DNA of 32,970 nucleotides from an uncultured Oscillospiraceae bacterium (GCA_958436045.1 CAUBIP010000010.1:1-32970), one strand, 5' to 3'. Counted from the first letter of the stretch, positions 1 to 8,914 are shown. Notes: a model not told the origin generated them from the letters alone. Translations and numbers: made by a program.

Positions 1-50
1 AGGCAGAATATGGTATATTCCAAAAAGAAAATGAAATCGAGGTTTTACTT

Positions 51-785
51 ATGCTGGAGTTAAAGAACCTTTCTTTTCGTGTGGAAGCGGAAAGCGGAAA
101 GACGGAAATTTTAAAGAGCATCTATTTGACCGTTCCGGATAAATCCTTTTTGGTCATCACGGGGCCGAACGGCGGCGGTAAGACGACCTTAGCCAAGGTC
201 ATTATGGGCATCGTCACGCCGACAGAGGGAAAAATTCTCTGGAACGGAAAAGATATCACAAATCTGCGCGTTGATGAGCGGGCCAGATGCGGTATTTCTT
301 ACGGCTTTCAGCAGCCGCCCCGGTTTAAGGGCATGAAGGTGCGGGATCTTCTGAGCATTGCCGCAGGTAAGGACCTATCTCATACGGAGGCGTGCGGGTA
401 TTTGACCAGAGTTGGCCTCTGCGCTAGGGATTATATTGACCGGGATGTCAATACTAGTCTTTCCGGCGGCGAGGTCAAGCGCATTGAAATCGCGACGATT
501 CTGGCCCGGCGGGCGGAGCTGATGATTTTTGATGAGCCGGAGGCAGGCATTGACCTGTGGTCCTTTGCCCGCTTGACGGACACCTTCCAGGAAATTCATG
601 ATAAAAAGGAAGCGACGATCATCATCATTTCCCACCAGGAGCGAATCATTCGCCTGGCTGACGAGATCGTCCTGGTGGCAGATGGAACGGTAAAGGACCG
701 TGGCCCCGTCGAGCGGATCTATCCGAAAATTCTCGCCGATACCGTCTCTTCCTGCGACCTTTTGGAGGTGAAGGGTACATGCTGA
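51..785 (+). CDS. sufC: SufC-like ABC ATPase of a two-gene SUF Fe-S system
   Basis: Cytoplasmic ATPase expected to drive Fe-S cluster assembly on its SufB/D-like partner encoded immediately downstream. The 244-residue protein shows a Walker A motif GPNGGGKTT at about residues 39-47, the ABC signature LSGGEVKR at about 137-144, Walker B LMIFDEPEAGID just after, and a switch histidine in IIISHQER. It lacks membrane segments, as expected for SufC. The stop codon overlaps the next start by 7 nt, so translation is probably coupled. No sufS, sufU or second sufB/D gene follows, which fits the minimal SmsCB-type arrangement known in many anaerobes. The ribosome binding site is weak (gagg about 8 nt before ATG). 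A generic ABC importer ATPase is the alternative, but the partner gene argues against it. Confidence 0.93.
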   Translation: MLELKNLSFRVEAESGKTEILKSIYLTVPDKSFLVITGPNGGGKTTLAKVIMGIVTPTEGKILWNGKDITNLRVDERARCGISYGFQQPPRFKGMKVRDLLSIAAGKDLSHTEACGYLTRVGLCARDYIDRDVNTSLSGGEVKRIEIATILARRAELMIFDEPEAGIDLWSFARLTDTFQEIHDKKEATIIIISHQERIIRLADEIVLVADGTVKDRGPVERIYPKILADTVSSCDLLEVKGTC

Positions 786-1702
786 ACGAAATTCAAAAGA
801 AAATTCTGCAGACCGTTGCAGATATGGCAGCCATCCCCACCGGTGCGGTCAATATCCGCAGCGATGGGCAAAAAGCATACCGGCATAATTCCGAGCACAT
901 CCGCATTGAGAGCAAAACGGATAAGGATGGCATTGATATTCTCATTGACCCCTATACAAAGGACGAATCCGTCCATATCCCGGTGGTCCTGACAAAGAGC
1001 GGATTCCACGATATGGTCTATAATGATTTCCACGTCGGCGAAGGCGCGGAGGTGACGATCGTTGCAGGCTGCGGCATTCATAACTGCGGCGACTGCGACA
1101 GCCAGCATGATGGCATCCATACGTTTTACGTCGGCAAAAATGCCAAGGTCACGTATATTGAAAAGCACTATGGCGAAGGCAGCGGGACGGGAAAGCGAAT
1201 TCTAAATCCGCAGACGATCCTGTACCTGGAAGAGGGCGCTAGCGTGACCCTGGAGACAAGTCAGATCCGCGGTGTGGACGATACCAAGCGCTATACCAAG
1301 GGCGAGCTCAACGGTAAAGAGGCGGAGCTGATCATCCATGAGAAGCTCTTGACGCATGAAGACCAGCATGCCATTTCGGAGATGGACGTCTTCCTGAACG
1401 CAGAGGATTCCAAAACCCAGGTGACCTCCCGCAGTGTCGCGCAGGATACATCACACCAGGTATTCTATCCCCGGGTCGAGGGCAATTGCGCCTGCTTTGG
1501 CCATGTCCAGTGCGACGCCATTATTATGGGCCACGCAAAGGTACGGGCAATCCCGGAGATCACCTGTAACCATGTCGATGCCAGCCTGATCCATGAGGCG
1601 GCCATCGGCAAAATTGCAGGGGAGCAGATTTTGAAGCTGATGACCTTGGGCCTGACCCACGAGGAGGCCGAGCAGAAAATCCTGGAGGGGTTCCTGAAAT
1701 AA
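779..1702 (+). CDS. SufB/SufD-like scaffold subunit (SmsB type)
   Basis: Predicted Fe-S scaffold partner of the preceding ATPase. At 307 residues it is shorter than SufB (about 470) and close to the compact SufB/D proteins of anaerobes. The C-terminal family hallmark LIHEAAIGKI is present at about residues 270-279, in the usual place before a helical tail. A cysteine-rich stretch, CGIHNCGDCD at about residues 100-109, precedes HDGIHTFYVG and could supply cluster ligands; this is inference. The rest is the repetitive beta-helix character of the family (hydrophobic/Gly/Asp-rich strands). Start is the ATG overlapping the sufC stop. The family is clear; the choice between a SufB and a SufD name is not. 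Confidence 0.9.
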   Translation: MLNEIQKKILQTVADMAAIPTGAVNIRSDGQKAYRHNSEHIRIESKTDKDGIDILIDPYTKDESVHIPVVLTKSGFHDMVYNDFHVGEGAEVTIVAGCGIHNCGDCDSQHDGIHTFYVGKNAKVTYIEKHYGEGSGTGKRILNPQTILYLEEGASVTLETSQIRGVDDTKRYTKGELNGKEAELIIHEKLLTHEDQHAISEMDVFLNAEDSKTQVTSRSVAQDTSHQVFYPRVEGNCACFGHVQCDAIIMGHAKVRAIPEITCNHVDASLIHEAAIGKIAGEQILKLMTLGLTHEEAEQKILEGFLK

Positions 1703-1719
1703 ACTAGAAAAATACGCGC

Positions 1720-1748
1720 AATAGCCGGGTGCAGATGCCCCGGCTATT
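1720..1748 (+). terminator. Hairpin between SufB-like gene and rlmH
   Basis: Two 10-base arms (aatagccggg and cccggctatt) pair perfectly around a 9-nt loop, 17 nt after the SufB-like stop. It is followed only by ggtttat, so termination would be weak or partial. It may also act as an mRNA-processing or 3'-stabilising hairpin. Confidence 0.45.
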
Positions 1749-1771
1749 GGTTTATAAGAGGAGAGGAGCAT

Positions 1772-2254
1772 ATGTTTTCCATCACTGTGCTTGCCATGGG
1801 AAAGCTCAAGGAAAAATTCTATCTGGAAGCGGCAAAGGAATACGCAATGCGCCTGGGCGCTTATTGCAAATTCCAACTGCTGGAGTTGCCGGAATACCGG
1901 CTACCGCAGAACCCTTCAGACGCGGAGATTCAGGCAGGGCTTGCTCGGGAGGCGGCGATGATGCGGGGGAAAATGCCGAAGGACTGCTGGAAATGCGTCC
2001 TGACGCCGGAGGGAACGCAGTTATCTTCTCCCGCACTGGCGGAAAAACTCCGGCAGATTAAGCTGCACGGTATCTCGTCGGCTTGCTTTTTGATTGGTTC
2101 CAGCTTTGGCTTGGATAAGAGCATCAAGCAGGAGGCGGATTTTCAGCTTTCTATGAGCAAAATGACATTCCCGCATCACTTGGCGCGGATCATGGTACTG
2201 GAGCAGCTGTACCGGGCGGAATCCATCCAGGCGGGCGCAAAATATCACAAATAA
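1772..2254 (+). CDS. rlmH: 23S rRNA pseudouridine-1915 N3-methyltransferase RlmH
   Basis: SPOUT-class methyltransferase that methylates pseudouridine 1915 in helix 69 of 23S rRNA, using SAM. The 160-residue length equals the family norm. The knotted C-terminal SAM-binding region is recognisable: FLIGSSFGLD at about residues 105-114, LSMSKMTFPHHLAR at about 126-139, and the conserved end EQLYRAESIQAGAKYHK. A strong ribosome binding site (gaggagagg) lies 6-8 nt before ATG 1772. The next gene follows after 16 nt, so rlmH and the TatD gene are probably cotranscribed. Confidence 0.96.
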   Translation: MFSITVLAMGKLKEKFYLEAAKEYAMRLGAYCKFQLLELPEYRLPQNPSDAEIQAGLAREAAMMRGKMPKDCWKCVLTPEGTQLSSPALAEKLRQIKLHGISSACFLIGSSFGLDKSIKQEADFQLSMSKMTFPHHLARIMVLEQLYRAESIQAGAKYHK

Positions 2255-2270
2255 GAAAGGACACGGTAAG

Positions 2271-3050
2271 ATGCAGCTATTTGACACCCATGCACATATG
2301 GACGCGGACCGGTTCGACCAGGACCGGGCGGAGATTTTGGCAGACATGCCAAAGCGCCAGATCCGCTATCTGATGAACGTCGGCTGTGATGCATCGTCGT
2401 CCCTGGCGTCTGTGCGGTTGGCGGAGGAATATCCGTTTATCTACGCCGCCGTTGGGTCCCATCCGGATGACGCGGCAGCGATGGGGGAGGATCTGATCGC
2501 CCTGTACCGGGAGCTTGCCACGCAGCATCAAAAGGTCCGGGCCATCGGAGAAATCGGCTTGGATTATCACTATGAGGATGTTCCCCGGGCGCAGCAAAAG
2601 CGCTGCTTTATCCGGCAATTAGAGTTGGCGCGGGAATTAAAGCTGCCGGTAATCGTGCATGAACGGGAAGCCCATGGCGATGCGCTGAAAATTCTGCAGG
2701 ATTTTCCGGATGTGACCGGCGTTTTCCATTGCTTTTCCGGCAGCGCGGAAATGGCGCGGCAGTTGGTGACGCGGGGGTGGTATATCGGCTTTACCGGTGT
2801 CATTACGTTTAAAAATGCCAGAAAGGCCGTGGAGGTTGTGGAAGACATGCCCCTATCCCGGCTCCTTTTGGAGACAGACTGCCCCTATATGGCGCCGGAA
2901 CCCTTCCGCGGCAAGCGGAATGACAGCCGCTATCTCTACCGCATGGCAGAACGCGTCGCCGAAATTCGCGGCAAAACACCGGAGGAGATTGCCAAGATTA
3001 CCCTGGAAAACGGTCTGCGTCTGTTTGGCATTGCGGAAGAAACGGCATAA
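2271..3050 (+). CDS. TatD-family metal-dependent hydrolase (DNase)
   Basis: Cytoplasmic TIM-barrel hydrolase of the TatD/YcfH family, whose members are metal-dependent 3'-5' exonucleases or DNases. All metal-site motifs are visible in 259 residues: THAHMD (HxH) at residues 6-11, the glutamate in GEIGLDYHYE at about 92-101, histidines in PVIVHERE (about 127) and VFHCFSG (about 153), and the aspartate in LLLETDCPYM (about 204). Length and motif spacing are normal, so the enzyme should be active. It lies 16 nt after rlmH with rbs gaaagga. The exact substrate among TatD paralogues cannot be told from the sequence. Confidence 0.94.
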   Translation: MQLFDTHAHMDADRFDQDRAEILADMPKRQIRYLMNVGCDASSSLASVRLAEEYPFIYAAVGSHPDDAAAMGEDLIALYRELATQHQKVRAIGEIGLDYHYEDVPRAQQKRCFIRQLELARELKLPVIVHEREAHGDALKILQDFPDVTGVFHCFSGSAEMARQLVTRGWYIGFTGVITFKNARKAVEVVEDMPLSRLLLETDCPYMAPEPFRGKRNDSRYLYRMAERVAEIRGKTPEEIAKITLENGLRLFGIAEETA

Positions 3051-3071
3051 TTTTAGTCCATGTAGTTTTAT

Positions 3072-3100
3072 TTGACATCGGTGCTTTTCTCTGGTATTCT
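3072..3100 (+). promoter_or_regulatory. Sigma-A-type promoter for the IclR gene
   Basis: TTGACA at 3072-3077 and TATTCT at 3095-3100 are separated by 17 nt, about 80 nt upstream of the regulator start. It lies in the 130-bp gap after the TatD gene and gives the regulator its own transcription unit. No clear operator palindrome is seen over it. Confidence 0.7.
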
Positions 3101-3180
3101 AATATTAGTCATACATATTTTTGTTAATTATTCCTAAATAATTTGAGAGGAAATGTAAAGGCGTTTTTCTTTGGGGGGAG

Positions 3181-3978
3181 ATGAACGTATTGGAAAACAA
3201 GGGGAAAAAGGTCCAATCCGTGGAGAAAGCAATGGCGCTTTTAGACTGCTTTTGGGTAGGCCGAAAGGAGTACTCCTTGGCGGAGCTTGCAGCACAGACG
3301 GGTTGGGCCAAGAGCACGATCCATGCGCTGCTCTGCTCAATGCTAACAAACGGGACGATTGAGCAGGACGCGCGCAGCGGAAAGTACCGGCTGGGATTTC
3401 ATACATTTGAATTGGGCTGCGTTGCCCAGGAACGGTGGAGCGTCCGGCCGTTGGCGGCCCAGGCTATGCGAAAGATCACAGAGCGCACCGGCGAGGCGCT
3501 GTATTTGGGAATGCGGTGCATGGATGAAATCCTGCTGGTAGAAAATTCAGAGAATTACGATAATTTTAAAATCAGCTCCCCATTAGGCGCACGGATGCCA
3601 ATGTATGGCTGCAGCCAGGGAAAGGTGCTGCTGGCCCAGATGACGGACGCGGAATTAGGAGCCTATTTGAAGAGAACTATATTCCGCACCTATACGCCGT
3701 ATACGATTCGCGACGCAGCCCAGCTGAAAAAGGAACTGCAGATGGTGCGGGTGCAAGGATTTGCAGTCGAGTATAGTGAATTGCGGACGGGCATTAAGTC
3801 CGTCGCAGCACCGATTTTTGAGGAAAACGGGGCGTGCGACTATGCCATCAGCGCCGTGACGATTGCAAAGGGTTCTGCCACTGGGGATAACTTTCAAAAG
3901 CTGCAGGAAATTGTGGTACAGGCTGCGGCGGAAATTACAAAAGAGCTGCAAGCCCCATCTGGCTGGTGGGGAAGATAA
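3181..3978 (+). CDS. IclR-family transcriptional regulator
   Basis: DNA-binding regulator with the two-domain IclR layout in 265 residues. An N-terminal winged helix-turn-helix (about residues 12-72, with YSLAELAAQTGWAKSTIHALL as recognition region) is followed by a GAF-like effector domain (about 85-255, with GARMPMYGCSQGKVLLAQ typical of the ligand pocket). IclR proteins commonly control neighbouring catabolic operons for aromatic or heterocyclic acids and purine breakdown (AllR type). Here the gene converges on the hydroxylase/permease/methyltransferase operon at 4022-10403, making that operon the likely target by inference. The start ATG 3181 is preceded by a very strong ggggggag ribosome binding site. 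The effector is unknown. Confidence 0.93.
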   Translation: MNVLENKGKKVQSVEKAMALLDCFWVGRKEYSLAELAAQTGWAKSTIHALLCSMLTNGTIEQDARSGKYRLGFHTFELGCVAQERWSVRPLAAQAMRKITERTGEALYLGMRCMDEILLVENSENYDNFKISSPLGARMPMYGCSQGKVLLAQMTDAELGAYLKRTIFRTYTPYTIRDAAQLKKELQMVRVQGFAVEYSELRTGIKSVAAPIFEENGACDYAISAVTIAKGSATGDNFQKLQEIVVQAAAEITKELQAPSGWWGR

Positions 3979-4020
3979 AAAAACACAGGAAAAGCGATGC
4001 ATCGCTTTTCCTGTGTTTTT
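3979..4020. terminator. Bidirectional terminator, 42-bp perfect palindrome
   Basis: The 42 bases directly after the regulator stop are an exact palindrome beginning with five A and ending with five T. It forms a loop-poor GC-containing stem with U-tracts in both directions. It separates the convergent regulator gene from the end of the hydroxylase operon (stop 1 nt beyond). Confidence 0.9.
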
Positions 4021-4021
4021 C

Positions 4022-6268
4022 CTAGTTTGCAGTTTCTTTTTTCTGCAAAAGGTACAGGACGTATTCCGGCTTTGCTGGCAGCTTCTGAATCAGGATACCA
4101 CAGGCGTCATGAATGGCATTGGTAATGGCTGGCGCGCCGGGGATCGTCACCGGTTCGCCTAGGCCCTTGCTGCCGAAGGGGCCTGTCGGCTCCGGGGCTT
4201 CCATTGGTGTGATCCAAATTTTTTCTGGGATATCCTGAATCGTTGGGACGAGATAGGTCTGGAAATTTTTTGTTTTCGGGCGTCCATCTGGGCCAAACTG
4301 ATAGTCTTCCAAAACGGCGTACCCCATGGCCATCACGATGCCGCCTTCACACTGACCTTCATAGCCAATTCGATTGATCACCGTCCCGGCTGCGGGTAAG
4401 ATCTCGGTGGCTAGGACGGTAACTTTTCCGGTCAGTGTGTCCACCTCAACGCCTGTGACCTGGGTTACATGGGTGTGAATGCAATGCAGGCCAATTTGAA
4501 TTTGCAGATCAGTGATCGGAACCACAAATTTCCCGATGGCCTGGCAGAGCTGCTGCTGTAGCCGGGGGTAAACCGCCCGCCAGGAGAGCACAACACTGTC
4601 ATACAAAAGGCCGTCTTTTGCCAATTCGACACGGTGGCCACATTGGCGGGAAAATTCCAAGATGCGGTTTTGAAACCGCTTCACGGCGTCACAGATGGCA
4701 TTTCCCGCGACATAAGTGGAGCGGGAGGCTGTCGTCGGGCCGGCATCGGGGGCAAGATCGGTCTCACCCAAAATGATTTCTACCTGCTCCAGGCGGACCT
4801 GTAGCTGCTCGGCTGCAATCATATGGCAGGTCGTAAGCAAACCCTGCCCCATATCGGCCATTGCGATGCTGATGGAAAAAACACCGTTGGGCTTCAATTC
4901 CAAGCGGACCATACCCTCATCCTTTAAGGCGTTGCCCAGCCCGTTGCCGTGCTGGCCGCTGGCGATGCCGATGCCGCGTCTGCACCAGGGATGGGAGACG
5001 GCTGCTTTAAATTCTTCCTGGTGCTGCCAAAGCCAGCTTTGGCGTGCGGCACAGAAGCTATCCTGTAAGCCGGGGCAGCCGCCGTGGAGATGGCCATAGG
5101 AGAGCCGGTGTCCGGTGCGAATGAGATTCTTTTCCCGCAGGGTCAAGCGGTCCATTTGCAGCTGCTCTGCGATAAGATCAAGCTGCGTCTCCAGCCCCCA
5201 ATTCAGCTGGTTGTTGCCAAAGCCCCGGAAAGAGCCGGTGTGGGCGTTGTTGGTAAAAATTGCCTCACCGTGGATGGAGATATTTGGAAAATAGTAGGCC
5301 CCACAGGCATTTTCGACGCCATAGTTAAAAACGGCGACACTGATGCCAGTATAGGGACCAACGTCCCCATACGCTTCGACCTGGTGCGCAAGGAGATGGC
5401 CCTCCCGGTCCGCAGCGGTTTTCATATGGAAAGTGAAGGGGACGCGCTTTGTGCTATAGAGAAAGGACTCCTCCCGGTTCAGATACAGCCGGACGCTTTT
5501 TCCCAATTTCCAGGCGGCGACCGCAGCCAACGGCTGCAGCGCCATATCGTCCTTTCCTCCAAAGCCGCCGCCGATGGGATGGGCATGGCAGTGGATCTGC
5601 GCTGGAGAGAGTGCCAAAATTTTGGAAAGCTGCGCAATATCCCGGTACGGATATTGGGCGGGGGCCCAGATCTCAATACCGCCGTCCGGCGTGGGGCTGG
5701 CGATGGCGACTTCCGTCTCCAGATAAGCATGCTCCTGATATTGGGTCTGATAATCCTTTTCTACGACGACGGCAGCCTCAGCAAAGGCGGCGTCCGGGTC
5801 GCCGGTTTTCCAGGAAAAGCTGCTGGCAATGTTTGTATCAGCCTGGACGGTGATACTGCCAGTGAGCCGCGCTGCTTTCACATCGGTGACCAGCGGCAGC
5901 GGCTCGTAGGAGGCAGAGATCTGCTGCACGGCAGCGCGGGCGACCGCTTCCGTCTCGGCAATCACGACGGCGATGGGGTCACCGATAAACCGGGTCTTAT
6001 CCCGGCAGAGGACAGGCTGGTCCGGCGCGCCGATCCCAAAATAGTTTTCTCCCGGAATATCCCGCCAGGTGAGCACGTCGACTACCCCGGGCACAGCCAG
6101 GGCGTCCTTCGTGTGAATCTCCAAAATTTTCGCATGGGGATGCGCGGCCCGGTATACCGCGCCGTGCAGGCAATTCTCCGGCTGCAGATCGCCAAAGAAT
6201 TTGAGCTGACCCGTCGCTTTACAGACGGCGTCATCTCGTGAAATCCGAGTTCCGATGTATGCGGGCAT
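4022..6268 (-). CDS. Xanthine-dehydrogenase-type molybdopterin-binding large subunit
   Basis: Catalytic subunit of a molybdenum hydroxylase that hydroxylates an N-heterocycle or aldehyde using water. The 748 residues match the stand-alone large subunits of three-component enzymes. Visible motifs are the molybdopterin-contacting GGGFGGKDD (about residues 231-239), GSFRGFGNNQ (about 345-354), the MADMGQG segment (about 474-480), and GSKGLGEP near residue 700, which carries the catalytic glutamate. In mammalian xanthine oxidase the residue after GGGFGGK is a substrate-binding glutamate; here it is aspartate, so the substrate may differ from xanthine. Aggagg lies before ATG 6268 and overlaps the end of the FAD gene. 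It is the last gene of a minus-strand operon. Confidence 0.93.
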   Translation of the reverse strand: MPAYIGTRISRDDAVCKATGQLKFFGDLQPENCLHGAVYRAAHPHAKILEIHTKDALAVPGVVDVLTWRDIPGENYFGIGAPDQPVLCRDKTRFIGDPIAVVIAETEAVARAAVQQISASYEPLPLVTDVKAARLTGSITVQADTNIASSFSWKTGDPDAAFAEAAVVVEKDYQTQYQEHAYLETEVAIASPTPDGGIEIWAPAQYPYRDIAQLSKILALSPAQIHCHAHPIGGGFGGKDDMALQPLAAVAAWKLGKSVRLYLNREESFLYSTKRVPFTFHMKTAADREGHLLAHQVEAYGDVGPYTGISVAVFNYGVENACGAYYFPNISIHGEAIFTNNAHTGSFRGFGNNQLNWGLETQLDLIAEQLQMDRLTLREKNLIRTGHRLSYGHLHGGCPGLQDSFCAARQSWLWQHQEEFKAAVSHPWCRRGIGIASGQHGNGLGNALKDEGMVRLELKPNGVFSISIAMADMGQGLLTTCHMIAAEQLQVRLEQVEIILGETDLAPDAGPTTASRSTYVAGNAICDAVKRFQNRILEFSRQCGHRVELAKDGLLYDSVVLSWRAVYPRLQQQLCQAIGKFVVPITDLQIQIGLHCIHTHVTQVTGVEVDTLTGKVTVLATEILPAAGTVINRIGYEGQCEGGIVMAMGYAVLEDYQFGPDGRPKTKNFQTYLVPTIQDIPEKIWITPMEAPEPTGPFGSKGLGEPVTIPGAPAITNAIHDACGILIQKLPAKPEYVLYLLQKKETAN

Positions 6269-6272
6269 ACGG

Positions 6273-7097
6273 TCACGCCTCCTTTTCCAAATAGCACTGA
6301 TAGATCAGATTGCAGAGAACGTCCCGCCGGTACTGGGCACTCGCGCGGATATCGTCGATGGGGGAGATATCCGTTTGCAGCGCGTGTGCAAATGCCTGTT
6401 TTGCCTGCCCGCGCTGCGAAAAGAGCGCTTCGCACTGGCGGGCGCGCTGGACCGTCGGCCCAACGCTGCCGCAGGCAATGCGGCAGCCAAACTGTGGATG
6501 CTGCAGCAGCGCGGCACTGGCCACGGAGATCTGCAGCGCGCTGCGAGGCCCGACCTTCTGGTAAACGCCGCGCCACGGCTGCCCTTGCAGCGGGATGCGA
6601 AGCGCTGTCAGCAATTCACCCGGCTGCAGGCAGGTGCGGCCGGGGCCGCAGGCCAATTCCTCGACAGCGACGCTGCGGCTGCCCGCAGCATGTTGCAGGA
6701 CGGCGGTCGCACCGACCGCAGCCAGCGTCGGCGCAGTATCCGCTGCGGGGGAAGCGTTGACCAAATTCCCGGCGATGGTGCCGCGCTTTCGAATTTGCGC
6801 TGCGCCGACGCTGCGGCATGCTGCCGCCAGAACGGGGCACCAGGTCTGCACCAGCGGGTCATTTTGAATTTGCGCGTGGGTACACAGCGCGCCGATGCAA
6901 AGTGCATCATCTTGCAGAGAAATCTCTGCCAATGCGGGGCGCAGCGCCTGCAGGTCCAGCAGCTGGGGAGAGAAGGACTTCCCAGCCCGCAGCTGGGGTA
7001 GAAGATCGGTCCCGCCTGCTAAAATGGTATAAGGCGCGTCCTGCAGCAGCGCCAGCGCTTCCTCCAGGGAGTTGGCGCGGACAATGCTTTTAATCAT
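6273..7097 (-). CDS. FAD-binding subunit of the molybdenum hydroxylase
   Basis: Electron-transfer flavin subunit (about 274 residues) of the three-component hydroxylase. FAD-binding motifs are visible: TILAGGTDLLPQLRAGK near residues 24-40 and RKRGTIAGNLVNASPAADT near 100-118, both typical of CoxM/XdhB-like proteins. The C-terminal domain is of the CO-dehydrogenase flavoprotein type. The longer open frame extends upstream, but ATG 7097 is preferred: it overlaps the 2Fe-2S gene stop as ATGA and starts the conserved MIKSIVRANSLEEAL sequence. The 3' end lies 4 nt before the large-subunit start, so the subunits are translationally coupled. Confidence 0.93.
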   Translation of the reverse strand: MIKSIVRANSLEEALALLQDAPYTILAGGTDLLPQLRAGKSFSPQLLDLQALRPALAEISLQDDALCIGALCTHAQIQNDPLVQTWCPVLAAACRSVGAAQIRKRGTIAGNLVNASPAADTAPTLAAVGATAVLQHAAGSRSVAVEELACGPGRTCLQPGELLTALRIPLQGQPWRGVYQKVGPRSALQISVASAALLQHPQFGCRIACGSVGPTVQRARQCEALFSQRGQAKQAFAHALQTDISPIDDIRASAQYRRDVLCNLIYQCYLEKEA

Positions 7098-7558
7098 ACC
7101 GATCCCTCCCCGGCGGCCTGCTGCACGGCGGCAATGATTTTGACATAGCCGGTGCAGCGGCAGAGATTCCCTTCCAGCGCTTCCTTGATCTGCGCTGCAG
7201 TCGGATGTGGGTTGCGAAGCAGCAATCCCTTTGCCGATAGCAGCATCCCAGGCGAGCAAAAGCCGCATTGGATCGCGCCACAATCGACGAAGGCTTGCTG
7301 TAAGGGATCCAGGATGCCGTCCTTTGCCAGCCCTTCGATGGTCATGACTGCGTGCCCATCGACCTGCTGCGCGAGAACCAAGCAGGCATTGACTGCCTGG
7401 TCATCGAGCAGAACGGTACAGGCGCCGCATTCTCCCTGTCCGCAGGCTTCTTTTGTTCCGGTCAGGTGAAATGTGTCCCGCAGCAGGTCGAGGAGCCGTG
7501 TCGCAGGTGGGACGTCCGCCGTGACGGGGCTCCCATTCAAAACAAAGGAAAGTTCCAT
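7094..7558 (-). CDS. 2Fe-2S subunit of the molybdenum hydroxylase
   Basis: Small iron-sulfur subunit (154 residues) passing electrons from the molybdenum site to FAD. Both cluster motifs are intact: the plant-ferredoxin-like CGQGECGACTVLLDD (about residues 39-53), a downstream cysteine in NACL, and the C-terminal set CGFCSPGML and LCRCTGYVKI (about 97-143). Length and order are standard for CoxS/XdhC-type proteins. A perfect aggagg precedes ATG 7558, 15 nt downstream of the permease stop. Together with the two following genes it encodes a complete hydroxylase. Confidence 0.95.
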   Translation of the reverse strand: MELSFVLNGSPVTADVPPATRLLDLLRDTFHLTGTKEACGQGECGACTVLLDDQAVNACLVLAQQVDGHAVMTIEGLAKDGILDPLQQAFVDCGAIQCGFCSPGMLLSAKGLLLRNPHPTAAQIKEALEGNLCRCTGYVKIIAAVQQAAGEGSV

Positions 7559-7573
7559 TGTAGTTTGCCTCCT

Positions 7574-8914
7574 CTAGTGCCTTGCTGTTTCAACAGCAGC
7601 GGGCGCGTCTTCGTGGATCTTTTTGGGCAGAAGCAAATTGAGAAGAATTGCGATCAAAGCCGTTCCGGCAACACCGGTCAGAAGCGTCTGCACCAGAGAC
7701 GGTAGCTGGGCCAGGGCGCTTGAATCAAAATAGCAGCCCATGCCGACACCGAGGGAGACGGCCAAAACAACGGTATCCCGGGTGTGCAGCTTTTCCGAGG
7801 TAATGACTTGAATGCCGGAGACGACGATCATCCCAAACATCATAATGCACGCACCGCCCAGGACGGGGTAGGGAATCAGGGTAAAGATGGCAGCGATTTT
7901 CGGCGCGAATGCCATGACGGTCAGAATGATCCCGGCATAGACAACGACAAACCGGCTTTTTACGCCGGTGAGGCTAATGAGACCGACATTCTGGCTGAAG
8001 GAGACATTCGGGGCACAGTTGAAGAGGGCGGAAAAGGAGGAGCCGAGGCCATCGCAAATATTGCCGCGGCGCAGCTCCCGGTCCGTCGGGAGACGGTTCT
8101 CCACGGCGAAGGCGACGCCCGTCGTGCAGCCGACAAATTCCATCATCGAGGCAAAGTAAAGGATCAAGATGGGTAAAATCGCATCGAGCTGGAAGGAGAT
8201 GCCAAAGGCCAGGGGCCGCGGCAGCGCAAACCAAGCGTAATTGCGCAGCTGCGCAAAATCGACCATTCCCAGGCAGGCGGATAAAAGATACCCGGCAATC
8301 ATGGCGATAAAAACAGAGCAGGAGCGGACAAAGCCCCGGCCGACAGTGCTGAGCAGAATCCCGAGTACCAGAACAAATCCGGCGACGGCAAGGTTTTTCA
8401 CCGAGCCAAAATCAGCGCTGCCGGTGCTCCCGGCGGCATAATTGATGCCGTAGCTGAGCAGAGAAACGCCGATGGCCAGGACGACAGCGCCGGTGACAAC
8501 CGGTGTCAGCAGATGGCGGCATTTTTGAATGATCCACTGACCGAGGACCGCCTGCAGAAGGCCGCCGATGATGCAAGCGCCGATAAAAGCGCCGTAACCC
8601 AAGTCCGGATTTGTGCTGATGGCGCAGCCCGCGCCGACGAAGGTAAAGGTACCGGCCATAACGATCGGCAGCTTTGAGCCGACGGGCCCGACGCCGAGAG
8701 CCTGGACGATGGTCGTTACCCCGGCGGCAAAGAGGGAGCATTGGACGATAAAGGCTGTCTCCGTGGTTGAAAAGCCGACTGCTGCCGCGATAATGAGCGC
8801 GACGGCCAGGTTACCGGTGAACATCGCGGCGACATGCTGAAAGCCAAGCGCCAGCCCAACGCCGACCGGTGTTTTATCATTTAGATTGTAGGTGACGGTT
8901 TTGTGCTGTTTCAT
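7574..8914 (-). CDS. NCS2-family xanthine/uracil permease
   Basis: Nucleobase:cation symporter of the NCS2 (UraA/UapA/PbuX) family in the cytoplasmic membrane. About 446 residues contain 12-14 hydrophobic segments. The substrate-site signature is seen as the TM8 glutamate region ASMMEFVGCTTG and the motif QNVGLISLTGVKSR, matching the NxGxxxxTGVxSR pattern. The start ATG 8914 was chosen over an upstream extension because a ggggg ribosome binding site precedes it and the protein then begins MKQHKTVTYNLND, as family members do. Its place between a methyltransferase and a hydroxylase points to import of a purine-like substrate. Members carry xanthine, uric acid, uracil or related compounds, so the exact cargo is open. 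Confidence 0.92.
   Translation of the reverse strand: MKQHKTVTYNLNDKTPVGVGLALGFQHVAAMFTGNLAVALIIAAAVGFSTTETAFIVQCSLFAAGVTTIVQALGVGPVGSKLPIVMAGTFTFVGAGCAISTNPDLGYGAFIGACIIGGLLQAVLGQWIIQKCRHLLTPVVTGAVVLAIGVSLLSYGINYAAGSTGSADFGSVKNLAVAGFVLVLGILLSTVGRGFVRSCSVFIAMIAGYLLSACLGMVDFAQLRNYAWFALPRPLAFGISFQLDAILPILILYFASMMEFVGCTTGVAFAVENRLPTDRELRRGNICDGLGSSFSALFNCAPNVSFSQNVGLISLTGVKSRFVVVYAGIILTVMAFAPKIAAIFTLIPYPVLGGACIMMFGMIVVSGIQVITSEKLHTRDTVVLAVSLGVGMGCYFDSSALAQLPSLVQTLLTGVAGTALIAILLNLLLPKKIHEDAPAAVETARH

Noticed and set aside
1..50. Upstream gene fragment at the left edge
   Set aside because: Fifty bases are too few to define a frame; only a weak ribosome binding site for sufC is seen.
5084..6241. 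A 385-codon plus-strand open frame across the Mo subunit gene
   Set aside because: It is antisense to a gene with intact molybdenum-hydroxylase motifs, lacks a ribosome binding site and has low-information composition; GC-rich DNA produces such mirror frames.
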